Of a stretch of 64,000 bases of DNA, positions 36,927 to 45,143 are shown piece after piece. Within the stretch, counting starts at the first letter, position 1. Every line of letters starts with the position of its first letter. Below the pieces are notes generated by a model that ran no database searches, had not been told where the DNA came from, and worked only from the letters and a program-made list of their open reading frames with translations. The position numbers and the translations under genes were made by a program. Source of the stretch: an uncultured Rhodospirillaceae bacterium (GTDB taxonomy: Bacteria; Pseudomonadota; Alphaproteobacteria; Rhodospirillales; Casp-alpha2). The stretch lies in the NCBI GenBank assembly GCA_913030825.1, contig CAJWCU010000001.1:186001-250000 (forward strand), in the 5' to 3' direction.

Positions 36927-38318
36927 ATGTCCGAAATCCTCACCTGTATTTCCCCCGTCGACGGATCGACCTATGCCGAGCGCCCCGCCGCCGATGACGC
37001 GACGATCCGCGCGGCGCTCGACCGCGCCGCCGCCTGCCAGGCGATCTGGCGGCGCATGCCGGTCGCCGAGCGGGCCATGGTCTGCGCCCGCATGGTCGAT
37101 GCCTTCATCGCCGACAAGAAAGCGATTTCGGAAGAGCTCGCCTGGCAGATGGGCCGGCCCGTGCGCTATGGCGCGGGAGAGATCGGCGGGTTCGAGGAAC
37201 GGGCCCGGCATATGATTTCCATCGCCGAGGCGTCGCTCGCCGACCGTCCGGCACCGGACAAGCCCGGCTTCACCCGCTTCATCCGGCGCCAGCCCCTGGG
37301 CACGGTCCTGGCCGTCGCCCCCTGGAATTATCCCTATCTGACGGCGGTCAACGCCATTGTGCCGGCGATCATGGCGGGCAACGCGGTGATCCTGAAACAC
37401 GCGACGCAGACGCCGCTGTGCGGCGAGCGCCTTGCCCGCGCCTTCCACGCCGCCGGGGCCCCCAACGGCCTGTTCCAGGTTCTGCATCTGACCCACGAGC
37501 AGACGGCCGAGGTCGTGGCATCCCCGGAAATCGGCTTCGTCGCCTTCACCGGCTCGGTCCCCGGCGGGGCGGCGATGGAGCGCGCGGCGGCGGGCCGCTT
37601 CATCGGTTTAGGCCTGGAACTGGGCGGCAAGGACCCGGCTTACGTTCGGGCCGACGCCAACCTTCCCCATGCCATCGAAAACGTCACAGATGGCGCGTTC
37701 TTCAATTCCGGGCAAAGCTGCTGCGGGATTGAACGGGTTTATGTCCATGCCGACGTCTACGACGATTTCGTCGCGGGCATGGTGGACCTGGCCAAGACCT
37801 ACGTCCTGGGCGACCCATTGGACGAGGCGACGACCCTGGGCCCCATGGTCCGCGCCCGCGCCGCCGATTTCGTGCGCGGCCAGATCGCCGAAGCGGTCGC
37901 CGGCGGGGCGACCGCGCATCTCGACGCGGCGGCCTTCGACCGCGACGCGGCGGGCAGCCCCTATATGGCGCCGCAGGTCCTGACCGGCGTCGATCATAAG
38001 ATGCGGGTGATGACGGAAGAATCCTTCGGTCCCGTGGTCGGCGTGATGAAGGTCGCGTCGGACGACGAGGCCGTCGCCCTGATGAACGACAGCGACTTCG
38101 GCCTGACCGCCAGCATCTGGACGTCGGACGAAGCGGCGGCGCTCGAATTGGGCGACCGGATCGAAACGGGGACGCTCTTCATGAACCGGGCCGACTATCT
38201 GGACCCGGCCTTGGCCTGGACCGGGGTCAAGAATTCCGGGCGCGGCTGTACGCTGTCCCCCCTGGGCTACGATCATTTGACGCGGCCCAGGTCCTTTCAC
38301 CTTCGCACACAGGTTTGA
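36927..38318 (+). CDS. Aldehyde dehydrogenase family protein
   Basis: A 463-residue NAD(P)-dependent aldehyde dehydrogenase. The nucleophile is in FFNSGQSCCGIERV (one of the two Cys), and the general-base Glu is in LGLELGGKDPAYV. PWNYPYLTAVNAIVPAIMAG is the coenzyme-site lead. It is distinct from PhnY at 53076. The ATG at 36927 removes a 30-codon extension that overlaps the gap. It precedes the iron alcohol dehydrogenase, so an alcohol-aldehyde-acid sequence is plausible for this operon. Confidence 0.92.
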   Translation: MSEILTCISPVDGSTYAERPAADDATIRAALDRAAACQAIWRRMPVAERAMVCARMVDAFIADKKAISEELAWQMGRPVRYGAGEIGGFEERARHMISIAEASLADRPAPDKPGFTRFIRRQPLGTVLAVAPWNYPYLTAVNAIVPAIMAGNAVILKHATQTPLCGERLARAFHAAGAPNGLFQVLHLTHEQTAEVVASPEIGFVAFTGSVPGGAAMERAAAGRFIGLGLELGGKDPAYVRADANLPHAIENVTDGAFFNSGQSCCGIERVYVHADVYDDFVAGMVDLAKTYVLGDPLDEATTLGPMVRARAADFVRGQIAEAVAGGATAHLDAAAFDRDAAGSPYMAPQVLTGVDHKMRVMTEESFGPVVGVMKVASDDEAVALMNDSDFGLTASIWTSDEAAALELGDRIETGTLFMNRADYLDPALAWTGVKNSGRGCTLSPLGYDHLTRPRSFHLRTQV

Positions 38319-38323
38319 CGGCC

Positions 38324-39496
38324 ATGACCATGTCCCTTACCGGCAATTGGAACTATCCCACCGCCATCCGTTTCGGCGCCGGGCGCTTGTCCGAATTGGG
38401 CGAGGCCTGCAAACAGGCGGGCATGTCCAATCCGCTGCTGGTCACCGATCCGGGCCTGGCGGCGCTGCCCATGGTCGCGGACGCCGTTGCGGCGGTCGAG
38501 GGGGCCGGGCTGACCATAAAGGTGTTTTCCGACATCAAGGGCAACCCGACTTCCGACAACGTCGAGGCCGGGTGCGCCGCCTTCAAGGCGGGCGGCCATG
38601 ACGGGGTGATCGCCTTCGGTGGCGGCAGTGCGCTGGACGCCGGAAAGGCCATCGCCTTCCAGGCCGGGCAGACGCGGCCGCTCTGGGATTTCGAGGACGT
38701 GGGCGATAACTGGGCCCGCGCCGACGCCGACGCCATCGCACCCAACATCTGTGTCGCGACCACGGCGGGCACGGGATCGGACGTCGGCCGCGCCGCCGTC
38801 ATCACCGATGCCGAACGCCACGTGAAGAAGGTGATCTTTCATCCGAAGATGATGCCGACGGTGACCATCGCCGACCCGGCCCTGACCCTCGGCCTGCCGC
38901 CGCATGTCACGGCGGCGACGGGGATGGACGCGCTGGCCCATAATCTGGAAGCCTATTGCGCGCCGTTCTATCATCCGTTCGCGAAAGGCGTCGCGCTGGA
39001 AGGCATGATCCTGGTCAAGGATTGGCTGCCGACGGCGGTGAAGGACGGCTCGAATTTAGAGGCCCGCTCCCACGTCATGGCCGCCGCCATGGCGGGGGCG
39101 ACGGCGTTTCAACGGGGCCTCGGCGGCATTCATGCGCTCGCCCATCCATTGGGGGCCCTTTACGACGCGCATCACGGATTGCTGAACGCCGTGCTGATGC
39201 CCTACGTGCTCGCCGCCAACCGTTCGGCCATCGAAGGCGAGTTGACGGATCTCGCCCGCGCCCTCGACGTGCCCGGCCATTCGCCGGAAGGGCTGATCCA
39301 ATGGGTTCTCGACCTCCGCAAGGAAGTCGGCATTCCCCATACTTTGGCGGATATGGACATTCCGGCCGACGACGCGGCCAAGATCGGCGCCATGGCGATC
39401 GAGGATCCGACCGCCGGCGGCAACCCGATCCCGTTCACGGCGGATCAATACGCCGCATTGTTCCTGGACGCCCATGGGGGCCGTCTGGAATTCTAG
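38324..39496 (+). CDS. Iron-containing alcohol dehydrogenase
   Basis: A 390-residue group III alcohol dehydrogenase. GGGSALDAGKAIA binds the coenzyme; TTAGTGSDVGRAAVIT is a conserved family block; metal ligands are in MDALAHNLEAY and the HALAHPLGALYDAHHG segment. The start at 38324 is 5 bp after the aldehyde dehydrogenase stop; an ATG at 38330 is also possible. Members of this family include the phosphonoacetaldehyde reductase PhpC, so action on a phosphonate alcohol is conceivable but not shown. Confidence 0.92.
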   Translation: MTMSLTGNWNYPTAIRFGAGRLSELGEACKQAGMSNPLLVTDPGLAALPMVADAVAAVEGAGLTIKVFSDIKGNPTSDNVEAGCAAFKAGGHDGVIAFGGGSALDAGKAIAFQAGQTRPLWDFEDVGDNWARADADAIAPNICVATTAGTGSDVGRAAVITDAERHVKKVIFHPKMMPTVTIADPALTLGLPPHVTAATGMDALAHNLEAYCAPFYHPFAKGVALEGMILVKDWLPTAVKDGSNLEARSHVMAAAMAGATAFQRGLGGIHALAHPLGALYDAHHGLLNAVLMPYVLAANRSAIEGELTDLARALDVPGHSPEGLIQWVLDLRKEVGIPHTLADMDIPADDAAKIGAMAIEDPTAGGNPIPFTADQYAALFLDAHGGRLEF

Positions 39497-39538
39497 GAAG
39501 ACCGAACCACAGGCAAAGCGCAGGCAGGGGGACCAGGC

Positions 39539-40906
39539 ATGAAACCGGAACAGGTCAAGACGGCGGCCGACGCCAAGAAGATCGTCGCCGAACGGGGGCT
39601 CGACTACGTCAAGGTCGGGGTCGTCGACATGGACGGCGTGATGCGCGGCAAATACATGAAGGCCGACAAGTTCGTCTCCTCCCTGGATAAGGGCTTCGGC
39701 TTCTGCGACGTCGTGCTCGGCTGGGATTCCTACGATCAGCTGTACGACAACGTCTCGGTCACCGGCTGGCACACGGGCTATCCCGACGCGCCGGTGCGGG
39801 TCCTTCCGGAAACCTGCCGGGAAATCGCCTGGGAGGACGGCATGCTGTTCTTCCTGGGCGAATTCGACGGCAAGCACGAAGAGGTCTGTCCCCGCGCGAC
39901 CTTGCGAAGGGTGTTGGCGAAGGCCGACAAGATGGGCTTCAAGGTGCTGGCCGGGCTGGAATACGAATTCTTCCTGTTCGAGGAAACGCCCCATAGCGTG
40001 CGCGAAAAGCACTACCGCGGCATGAAGCCGATCCAGCCCGGCTGGTTCGGCTATTCGGTCCTGCGCAACACGGTCGACAGCGACCTCTACCGCGATCTCC
40101 TGGACGGCTGCGTGAAGATGGACATGGCGCTCGAGGGCCTGCACGAGGAAACGGGCCCCGGTTGCATGGAGGCCGCCATCCAGGTCGACACGGCGCTCAA
40201 CGCGGCGGACAAGGCGGCCCTGTTCAAGACCTTCGCCAAGATCATGGCGCAGAAACGGGGCCTGATGGCGACCTTCATGGCGCGCTGGTCCGAAGACTGG
40301 CCCGGCCAGTCCGGCCATATCCATATGTCGCTGCAGACCAAGGCGGGCAAGCCGCTGTTCCTGGACAAGAAAAAGCCCAACGGGATGAGCGACACCATGC
40401 GCCATTTCGTCGGCGGGCAGCAGAAATTGATGCCGGAATTCCTTTCGATGATCGCCGGCACGGTCAACAGCTACACCCGCCTGGTCCCCGGCTTCTGGGC
40501 GCCGACGGACGCGACCTGGGGCGTCGACAACCGGACCTGCGCCATTCGCGTCATTCCGGGGTCGGAGAAATCGCAGCGCGTCGAATTCCGCGTCGCCGCC
40601 GCCGACGCCAACCCGTATCTGGCGCTCGCCGCCGCCGTCGGCGCCGGCCTCTGGGGCATCGAGAACAAGATCGAGCCCGAGGCGCCCTGCGACGGCAACG
40701 CCTATGACAAGAAATGGCCGAAGAAACTGAACCTGCCCCGCACGCTCGGCGAGGCGGCCCATCGCCTGACGGCGTCAAAGCCCGCCCGGGCCCTTTTCGG
40801 CGATGCCTTCGTCGACCACTACGCCGCGACCCGCGACTGGGAAGAACGCGAATTCCGCCGCGCCATCACCGATTGGGAGATGGAGCGGTATTTCGAGATT
40901 ATTTAA
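39539..40906 (+). CDS. Glutamine synthetase family ligase (GlnT/PuuA-like)
   Basis: A 455-residue protein of the glutamine synthetase superfamily, shorter than GlnA. The catalytic blocks GLEYEFFLFEE, GCMEAAIQVD, GQSGHIHMSLQ, RLVPGFWAPTDATWG and RVEFRVAAADANPYLALAA are present, so an ATP-dependent gamma-glutamyl ligase is expected. Relatives of this size make gamma-glutamyl amines (PuuA) or N-methylglutamate rather than glutamine. It ends the five-gene operon and could recycle ammonia released by the first enzyme or activate an amine. A decayed copy of its 3' end lies at 42349-42492. Confidence 0.88.
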   Translation: MKPEQVKTAADAKKIVAERGLDYVKVGVVDMDGVMRGKYMKADKFVSSLDKGFGFCDVVLGWDSYDQLYDNVSVTGWHTGYPDAPVRVLPETCREIAWEDGMLFFLGEFDGKHEEVCPRATLRRVLAKADKMGFKVLAGLEYEFFLFEETPHSVREKHYRGMKPIQPGWFGYSVLRNTVDSDLYRDLLDGCVKMDMALEGLHEETGPGCMEAAIQVDTALNAADKAALFKTFAKIMAQKRGLMATFMARWSEDWPGQSGHIHMSLQTKAGKPLFLDKKKPNGMSDTMRHFVGGQQKLMPEFLSMIAGTVNSYTRLVPGFWAPTDATWGVDNRTCAIRVIPGSEKSQRVEFRVAAADANPYLALAAAVGAGLWGIENKIEPEAPCDGNAYDKKWPKKLNLPRTLGEAAHRLTASKPARALFGDAFVDHYAATRDWEEREFRRAITDWEMERYFEII

Positions 40907-41028
40907 GGCCTCAAAGACTAAGCGCCGCCGGCGCGCGCGCCGCGTTTCAGGCGAATTCACAAGGTGACGGGGCGGTCGCGCGCGGCTTGCGCCAGAAGCA
41001 AGGTCGGGCCTCGGCGATGGAGGATTAC

Positions 41029-41925
41029 ATGTCTCGAAACTCGGATGGCCCGAGCGATACCGGCGTAGATGGGTTTTTCACCTTCGAAGGTCTCCGCTTC
41101 CACTATGTGACCTGGGGCGATCCATCGCTCCCCCTTTTGATCTGTCTGCATGGTTTGAGAAGCTACGCGAGAACGTTCGAACCTTTCGCTCTGCGGCTTG
41201 CGGATCGCTTCCATGTCCTGTCACTCGATCAAAGAGGACGGGGAGATACGGACTGGGACCCGGCAAAGAACTATTTCGCGGACCAGTATGTGCGGGATCT
41301 GGAAGCGCTGGTCGCTGAACTCGGGTGCCGGCGCTTCCATCTTCTGGGCCATTCCATGGGGGGCGCGAACGCACTTTTATACGCGTCGCGTAACTCCGAA
41401 CGCCTGGCCTCGATCATTTTGGAGGAAAGCGGGCCCGGATCGTCGGTCGGCGGATCGGCGGGTGTCGAGCGAATCAAGGCGGAGCTTCATTCGACGCCGA
41501 TGGCGTTTTCGTCATGGGAAGACGCCGCGGCGTTCTGGCGGTCGGTCCGGCCCAATGTCACCGAGGCGGCGATTTCGTCGCGGGTGAAGAATTCCCTGCG
41601 CCGGACGGGCGACCGGATCGTGTGGAAACACGACCAGGCCGGAATCGCGGAATGCCGGATTTCGCCGGATGCCGGGCGTGGCACGCCGGATTTGTGGCCC
41701 GGCGTCGATGCCGTTCGTTGTCCGGCTCTTATCCTTCGGGGTGAAAACTCGGACTACCTGTCGAAAGAGACGGCAACGGCCGTATGTCGCCGCAATTCCA
41801 ACTTTCAGATGCATGAGATCGCCGGGGCCGGGCACTACGTGCATGATGACAATCCCGACGAATTCATGAGAATTGCGGAAGCGTTTTTGGTCGATGCCCA
41901 AGGTCGGCCAAGCGCGGCGCGGTGA
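41029..41925 (+). CDS. Alpha/beta hydrolase
   Basis: A 298-residue alpha/beta hydrolase. The oxyanion region is CLHGLRSYARTFE, the nucleophile is GHSMGGANALL (Ser), the acid is likely the Asp in LRGENSDYL, and the His is in AGAGHYVHDD. The ATG at 41029 is preceded by GGAGG at ideal distance. The gene lies between the intact glutamine-synthetase-like gene and its broken copy, so it may be a later arrival. Function is not predictable beyond hydrolysis of an ester or similar bond. Confidence 0.86.
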   Translation: MSRNSDGPSDTGVDGFFTFEGLRFHYVTWGDPSLPLLICLHGLRSYARTFEPFALRLADRFHVLSLDQRGRGDTDWDPAKNYFADQYVRDLEALVAELGCRRFHLLGHSMGGANALLYASRNSERLASIILEESGPGSSVGGSAGVERIKAELHSTPMAFSSWEDAAAFWRSVRPNVTEAAISSRVKNSLRRTGDRIVWKHDQAGIAECRISPDAGRGTPDLWPGVDAVRCPALILRGENSDYLSKETATAVCRRNSNFQMHEIAGAGHYVHDDNPDEFMRIAEAFLVDAQGRPSAAR

Positions 41926-42086
41926 CGCGCCGCGATAATCAAATCCCGCTCCGCATCGCGATTTCGAGTCCGTTTGAGGCGCCGTATTATTCGTGCCCGG
42001 TCGGTTTTTCTGTCCGGCGGTCCGCACCTGGGGTAATAAGATACCCAGACGCGCGGGACGCGCCATTCAGCGAAAAGGACAGGCCC

Positions 42087-42314
42087 ATGGGATCAGGATC
42101 GACACGACCGAACACGGCCGACGACAAAATGTTCGCGGCGATCGAGCGCGGCAGTCAGGACGATTTCAAAGACCGGAAACCGCCCAAGAACACGGATGTC
42201 CAGCTCATCAAGGACAAAGCCCAGCGCACCGAAAAAGCGCAGCAGAAAACCGAATCGCTGAGAGCGCTGCGGCTGGCCGCCGAACAGGAAAAGAAGGCGG
42301 CCAAGGCGAAGTGA
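42087..42314 (+). CDS. Small charged helical protein of unknown function
   Basis: A 75-residue protein rich in Lys, Glu, Asp and Gln. From about residue 37 it reads as one long amphipathic helix (KDKAQRTEKAQQKTESLRAL), possibly a coiled coil. AAAGGAC lies before the ATG at 42087. I do not recognise a family. It stands between the alpha/beta hydrolase and the pseudogene. A GC-rich palindrome at 42330-42348 (GGCGGGC/GCCCGCC) follows but has no T tract. Confidence 0.6.
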   Translation: MGSGSTRPNTADDKMFAAIERGSQDDFKDRKPPKNTDVQLIKDKAQRTEKAQQKTESLRALRLAAEQEKKAAKAK

Positions 42315-42348
42315 TCGGACGCGCCTAAAGGCGGGCGGTCCGCCCGCC

Positions 42349-42492
42349 CGCCTCGTCGCCTCAAAATCCGCCAGCGCCCTCGACGGCAACGCCAGCGTCG
42401 ACCACGCCGCCGCGACCCGTGACCGGGAAGAACGTGAATTCCGCCGCGCCATCACAGACTGGGAGATGGCGCGGTGTTTTGAGATTATTTGA
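42349..42492 (+). pseudogene. Decayed 3' end of a glutamine-synthetase-like gene
   Basis: The frame reads RLVASKSASALDGNASVDHA and onward to the stop, with 37 of 47 residues identical to the C-terminus of the ligase at 39539 (compare 40763-40906). It includes the near-perfect block EEREFRRAITDWEM. There is no start or upstream part. It is therefore the tail of a second, paralogous copy, or a duplication made when the DNA between the two copies arrived. The copy ends exactly where an extremely AT-rich stretch begins. Confidence 0.85.
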
Positions 42493-42661
42493 TGAATAAA
42501 TAATATTTTACAAATACATGGATATAAGTTGTGTATTTTTTAGATTTTATTTTACGTTTGATATTTGATGCGTTTGTATAATTTATTTTTTTAATAAAAT
42601 TATTGGTGGATGGAACTTAAAATAATTTCGATGAGGTGATGAATTATTGTATTCGAAGCCG
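42493..42661. other. AT-rich junction segment
   Basis: Directly after the pseudogene stop the sequence becomes strikingly AT-rich for about 170 bp, in contrast to the high-GC window. It includes T/A hairpins around 42578-42603 (ATAATTT ... AAATTAT) that could end the minus-strand nuclease-like gene from the right. No gene is visible. It marks the left end of the lower-GC island. Confidence 0.7.
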
Positions 42662-43771
42662 TTAGATAGGTAACGAGCCTTGTGGCGCGCTACCATCAGG
42701 TTTTTGTTCGTTTTGGGCTTCAGAGCTACCTAGGATTTCGGAGCGCCGTACGCCGCCGTAGTCGCTGAGTAATCCGACAATGACCTTTGCTTCGAGACTT
42801 TTTAAGCCGGAAGGACGTTCGCATGATTTGTCGAAAGCTGCTTCTTCTAACGCCTGAGCAGCTTTGAAGAGTTCCATACCGGCATTCGCCCGGGAGAAGA
42901 ATTCGACCAAGCCTTCCACCGGCAACTCCGACGCCGCCCTTTCGAATCCGCTGCGAATTTGAGCTGCGGCAGCACCACTTTGATCAACAAACTCGGTCGC
43001 GACGCTTTCGGCAAAGTCCAAGTATCTTTTCGCTGCGTCGTCGTCGTTTTGGCCGAAGACCATTCCAGACCGGAAATGTTCTTTTCTGGCATCGTGCTCA
43101 GAAAGAACATGCTCGCGGCCAAGATAGTCTGCTGCGATCGCAACGAATGCACAGCAACAATAAAAGGCTCGCGTTATCGGGCCGGTCATTGGTTGCTCGC
43201 GATCCCTTGCTTCCTTAAGAAGAAGCACAGCATCGTCGAGCCAGTGATTGAGAGTAGCAAAGTTGAGTCCCTTTGAGACTTCAAGCCTCGCATCCTCCAT
43301 CAAGGCCCCTAAGTTGGAGGTGCCAAGGGCGACTTTCCTCCACTGACTATCAATGTCTTCTAAGGATAAACGCTGGCCATTCGTTGAATATCGTTTGACG
43401 ATTGCGTCAAAAACACTGCTGGAGAGAACCTTGATTTGAAGCCTATTTGCGAACTTGAAGGCACTATTCCGAGCTCCCTGCGTAGCGACGACCGCATCGT
43501 CGGCGCCAATGGCAGCTTGCAACCCCTTCAACCAGATAGCCCGCTCGAAAGCCTTTCCTCTCTTCTTGTTCTTTATATCAACGATCGTGATATGGCGGGA
43601 AAGTGGGCTTGAACGTGTGTAGACCCATAGATCGATGTCTGTGACGGTCTCTGTGCCTTCCTTGACCGGAATACCGCGAAGGACGAACGAACCCAGGCCT
43701 TTGAAGTATTCCCGAAGAGCTTCTTCTGCCACACCACCTTTATCGATACCTCTTGAGCTCTTCGCCATCAC
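42662..43771 (-). CDS. PD-(D/E)XK nuclease-like protein of unknown function
   Basis: A 369-residue protein. The N-terminal 130 residues read like a restriction-endonuclease fold: helix Glu (EEALREYF, 16-17), TDIDLWVY (Asp45, Asp47), then IVDIKNKKRG with the DxK pair (Asp65, Lys67), followed by AIGADDAVVAT and FANRLQIKVLS. This E-D-DxK order matches Mrr-like PD-(D/E)XK enzymes. The remaining 240 residues are helical and contain a Cys cluster (RAFYCCCAFVAIAADYLG) with no family I recognise. It overlaps the winged-helix gene by 4 nt and has visibly lower GC than the neighbours, so the pair looks acquired. DNA cleavage is inferred from the motif only. Confidence 0.65.
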   Translation of the reverse strand: MMAKSSRGIDKGGVAEEALREYFKGLGSFVLRGIPVKEGTETVTDIDLWVYTRSSPLSRHITIVDIKNKKRGKAFERAIWLKGLQAAIGADDAVVATQGARNSAFKFANRLQIKVLSSSVFDAIVKRYSTNGQRLSLEDIDSQWRKVALGTSNLGALMEDARLEVSKGLNFATLNHWLDDAVLLLKEARDREQPMTGPITRAFYCCCAFVAIAADYLGREHVLSEHDARKEHFRSGMVFGQNDDDAAKRYLDFAESVATEFVDQSGAAAAQIRSGFERAASELPVEGLVEFFSRANAGMELFKAAQALEEAAFDKSCERPSGLKSLEAKVIVGLLSDYGGVRRSEILGSSEAQNEQKPDGSAPQGSLPI

Positions 43772-45024
43772 CGCTTCCTCAATATATTTAGTGACCGGGC
43801 AGCCGAAGCTTTTGCTTCGGGTATCTCCTTGCGACGTTCCTCGGTGCGCGCCGCTTCAGGGCCTGTAAAATCGGTAGTCCGGTTTCCAATGATAAGCTCA
43901 GCCGCAATGCTGGCCGCATTGCCTTTCAGGACCAGTTCGCGGGCCATTTTGCCCACTTCCGGTTTGAGCAAGGTCAACCTGTGGCCTTTCGACGATGAAC
44001 TCACCTGGACAACCCCCTTGCGCTCAAGCGCGGTGTAGTCCCGCTTAATCGCGCTCGCCCAGCCTTCGACGTAGCCTCTATTGATAAAGGCGTCCATCAG
44101 TACCGACGGGGAATTAATTCTGCCACGGTGGGTTGGGCTTGCTAGAATTCCGAAAGTTAGGCTGCTCGATAGTGCCTTTGCATCATCAAGCATATCGGCG
44201 AGCCCCGAAGGCACGAACTTGGTAAGTGCCTCAGGCTTGGTGACGAATTCAGTGCTGCCATATTCGTTGGAGACAATACTGACCTCAAAATATCCGATCT
44301 GGTGAAGCTTGCTCCATAGTACGTCTCCAAGGATTTTGTGCACGCTTGCTGCGGGTAGGCAGCCGGTCGAGCGTAGGCGCTCATCTGCTTCCAGGAGATT
44401 TTGTTGTTCAGTCGTCGTCAGATTGTCGAGAATCCGGCGAGCTTTATCCGCATGATCGCGTTTAAAGAGGGAGCCGTTGAAATAGAGGCGGTCTTCGCCC
44501 ATCCCTTCGTAGTCTACGAACCCGATGTGTTCTGACTGCGTGAAGAGGTCTTCAAGCTCAACGCGCGACAGCCGGTGCGTGTCCGAGAGTTCCTCCGCGC
44601 AATCAGTCCGCCGTACAGGGCTAGTGCTCCCACGTTCAGCAAGATCAATTGCCGCATATTCAAGGCCGGTAGGCTCATGAGCATCAAAGATATTCGCTGC
44701 GTGATCAAGCAGTCGGGCTTGTGTGACGCCTAGGACGGTGACGACGCCGTCGCCGATTTGAACCAGTCCCTCGGATGCCAAAATGTCAAGAAGACCAAGG
44801 AGTTCGTGCTTACGGATGCCGAGTTGACGACCCAGTTCGACGATTCTGTCATTTTCGACACTCCAGTGGTCTTCCTTTGATATGGCGGAGAGCAGGCGTG
44901 CCGATCGTCCGGCCGTCGCGATATTCTCGAATTCAACGGTTTTGCTGTTCAAAAGCTTCTGGTCGTGATGGAGGAGCCATCCCCCAACAACGCCCTTTGC
45001 GAGTCCGCTTTTCTTGTCGGCCAT
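43768..45024 (-). CDS. Winged-helix protein, partner of the nuclease-like protein
   Basis: A 418-residue protein of unknown family. Two winged-helix-like regions can be seen: LGIRKHELLGLLDILASEGL (near 85) and DYTALERKGVVQVSSSSKG (near 345). The C-terminus is basic and helical. A central region (about 150-250) includes DLFTQSEHIGFVDYEGMG and a patch of acidic residues. It probably binds DNA. A ribosome site, GGGAGAA, precedes the ATG at 45024. It is the first gene of the pair and lies against the phosphonate regulator on the right. Function unknown; a regulator or specificity subunit are the two simple readings. Confidence 0.6.
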   Translation of the reverse strand: MADKKSGLAKGVVGGWLLHHDQKLLNSKTVEFENIATAGRSARLLSAISKEDHWSVENDRIVELGRQLGIRKHELLGLLDILASEGLVQIGDGVVTVLGVTQARLLDHAANIFDAHEPTGLEYAAIDLAERGSTSPVRRTDCAEELSDTHRLSRVELEDLFTQSEHIGFVDYEGMGEDRLYFNGSLFKRDHADKARRILDNLTTTEQQNLLEADERLRSTGCLPAASVHKILGDVLWSKLHQIGYFEVSIVSNEYGSTEFVTKPEALTKFVPSGLADMLDDAKALSSSLTFGILASPTHRGRINSPSVLMDAFINRGYVEGWASAIKRDYTALERKGVVQVSSSSKGHRLTLLKPEVGKMARELVLKGNAASIAAELIIGNRTTDFTGPEAARTEERRKEIPEAKASAARSLNILRKR

Positions 45025-45106
45025 TTCTCCCGCTCCGCTCGGATCGACGGATTTGTGTATGCGGTCCCTAAACTACGCCAAGGCTAGGGGCCTGGCCAAG
45101 GCTGAA

Positions 45107-45143
45107 AGCGGGATTAGGGGCCGTAGAACCCCCTAATCCCGCT
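45107..45143 (-). terminator. Inverted repeat overlapping the lysR stop codon
   Basis: AGCGGGATTAGGGG (45107-45120) and CCCCTAATCCCGCT (45130-45143) form a perfect 14-bp stem with a 9-nt loop. The right arm includes the last codons and stop of lysR, so the left arm is an inverted copy of the gene's end. On the minus strand the stem is followed by TTTCAG, so it is a weak terminator. It sits at the right border of the low-GC island. Confidence 0.6.

Noticed and set aside
42330-42348. Terminator after the small charged gene
   Set aside because: The GC palindrome has no T tract on either strand.
45107-45143. Transposon terminal inverted repeat
   Set aside because: There is no second copy, target duplication or transposase; a hairpin at the lysR 3' end explains it more simply, though a scar is kept as a finding.
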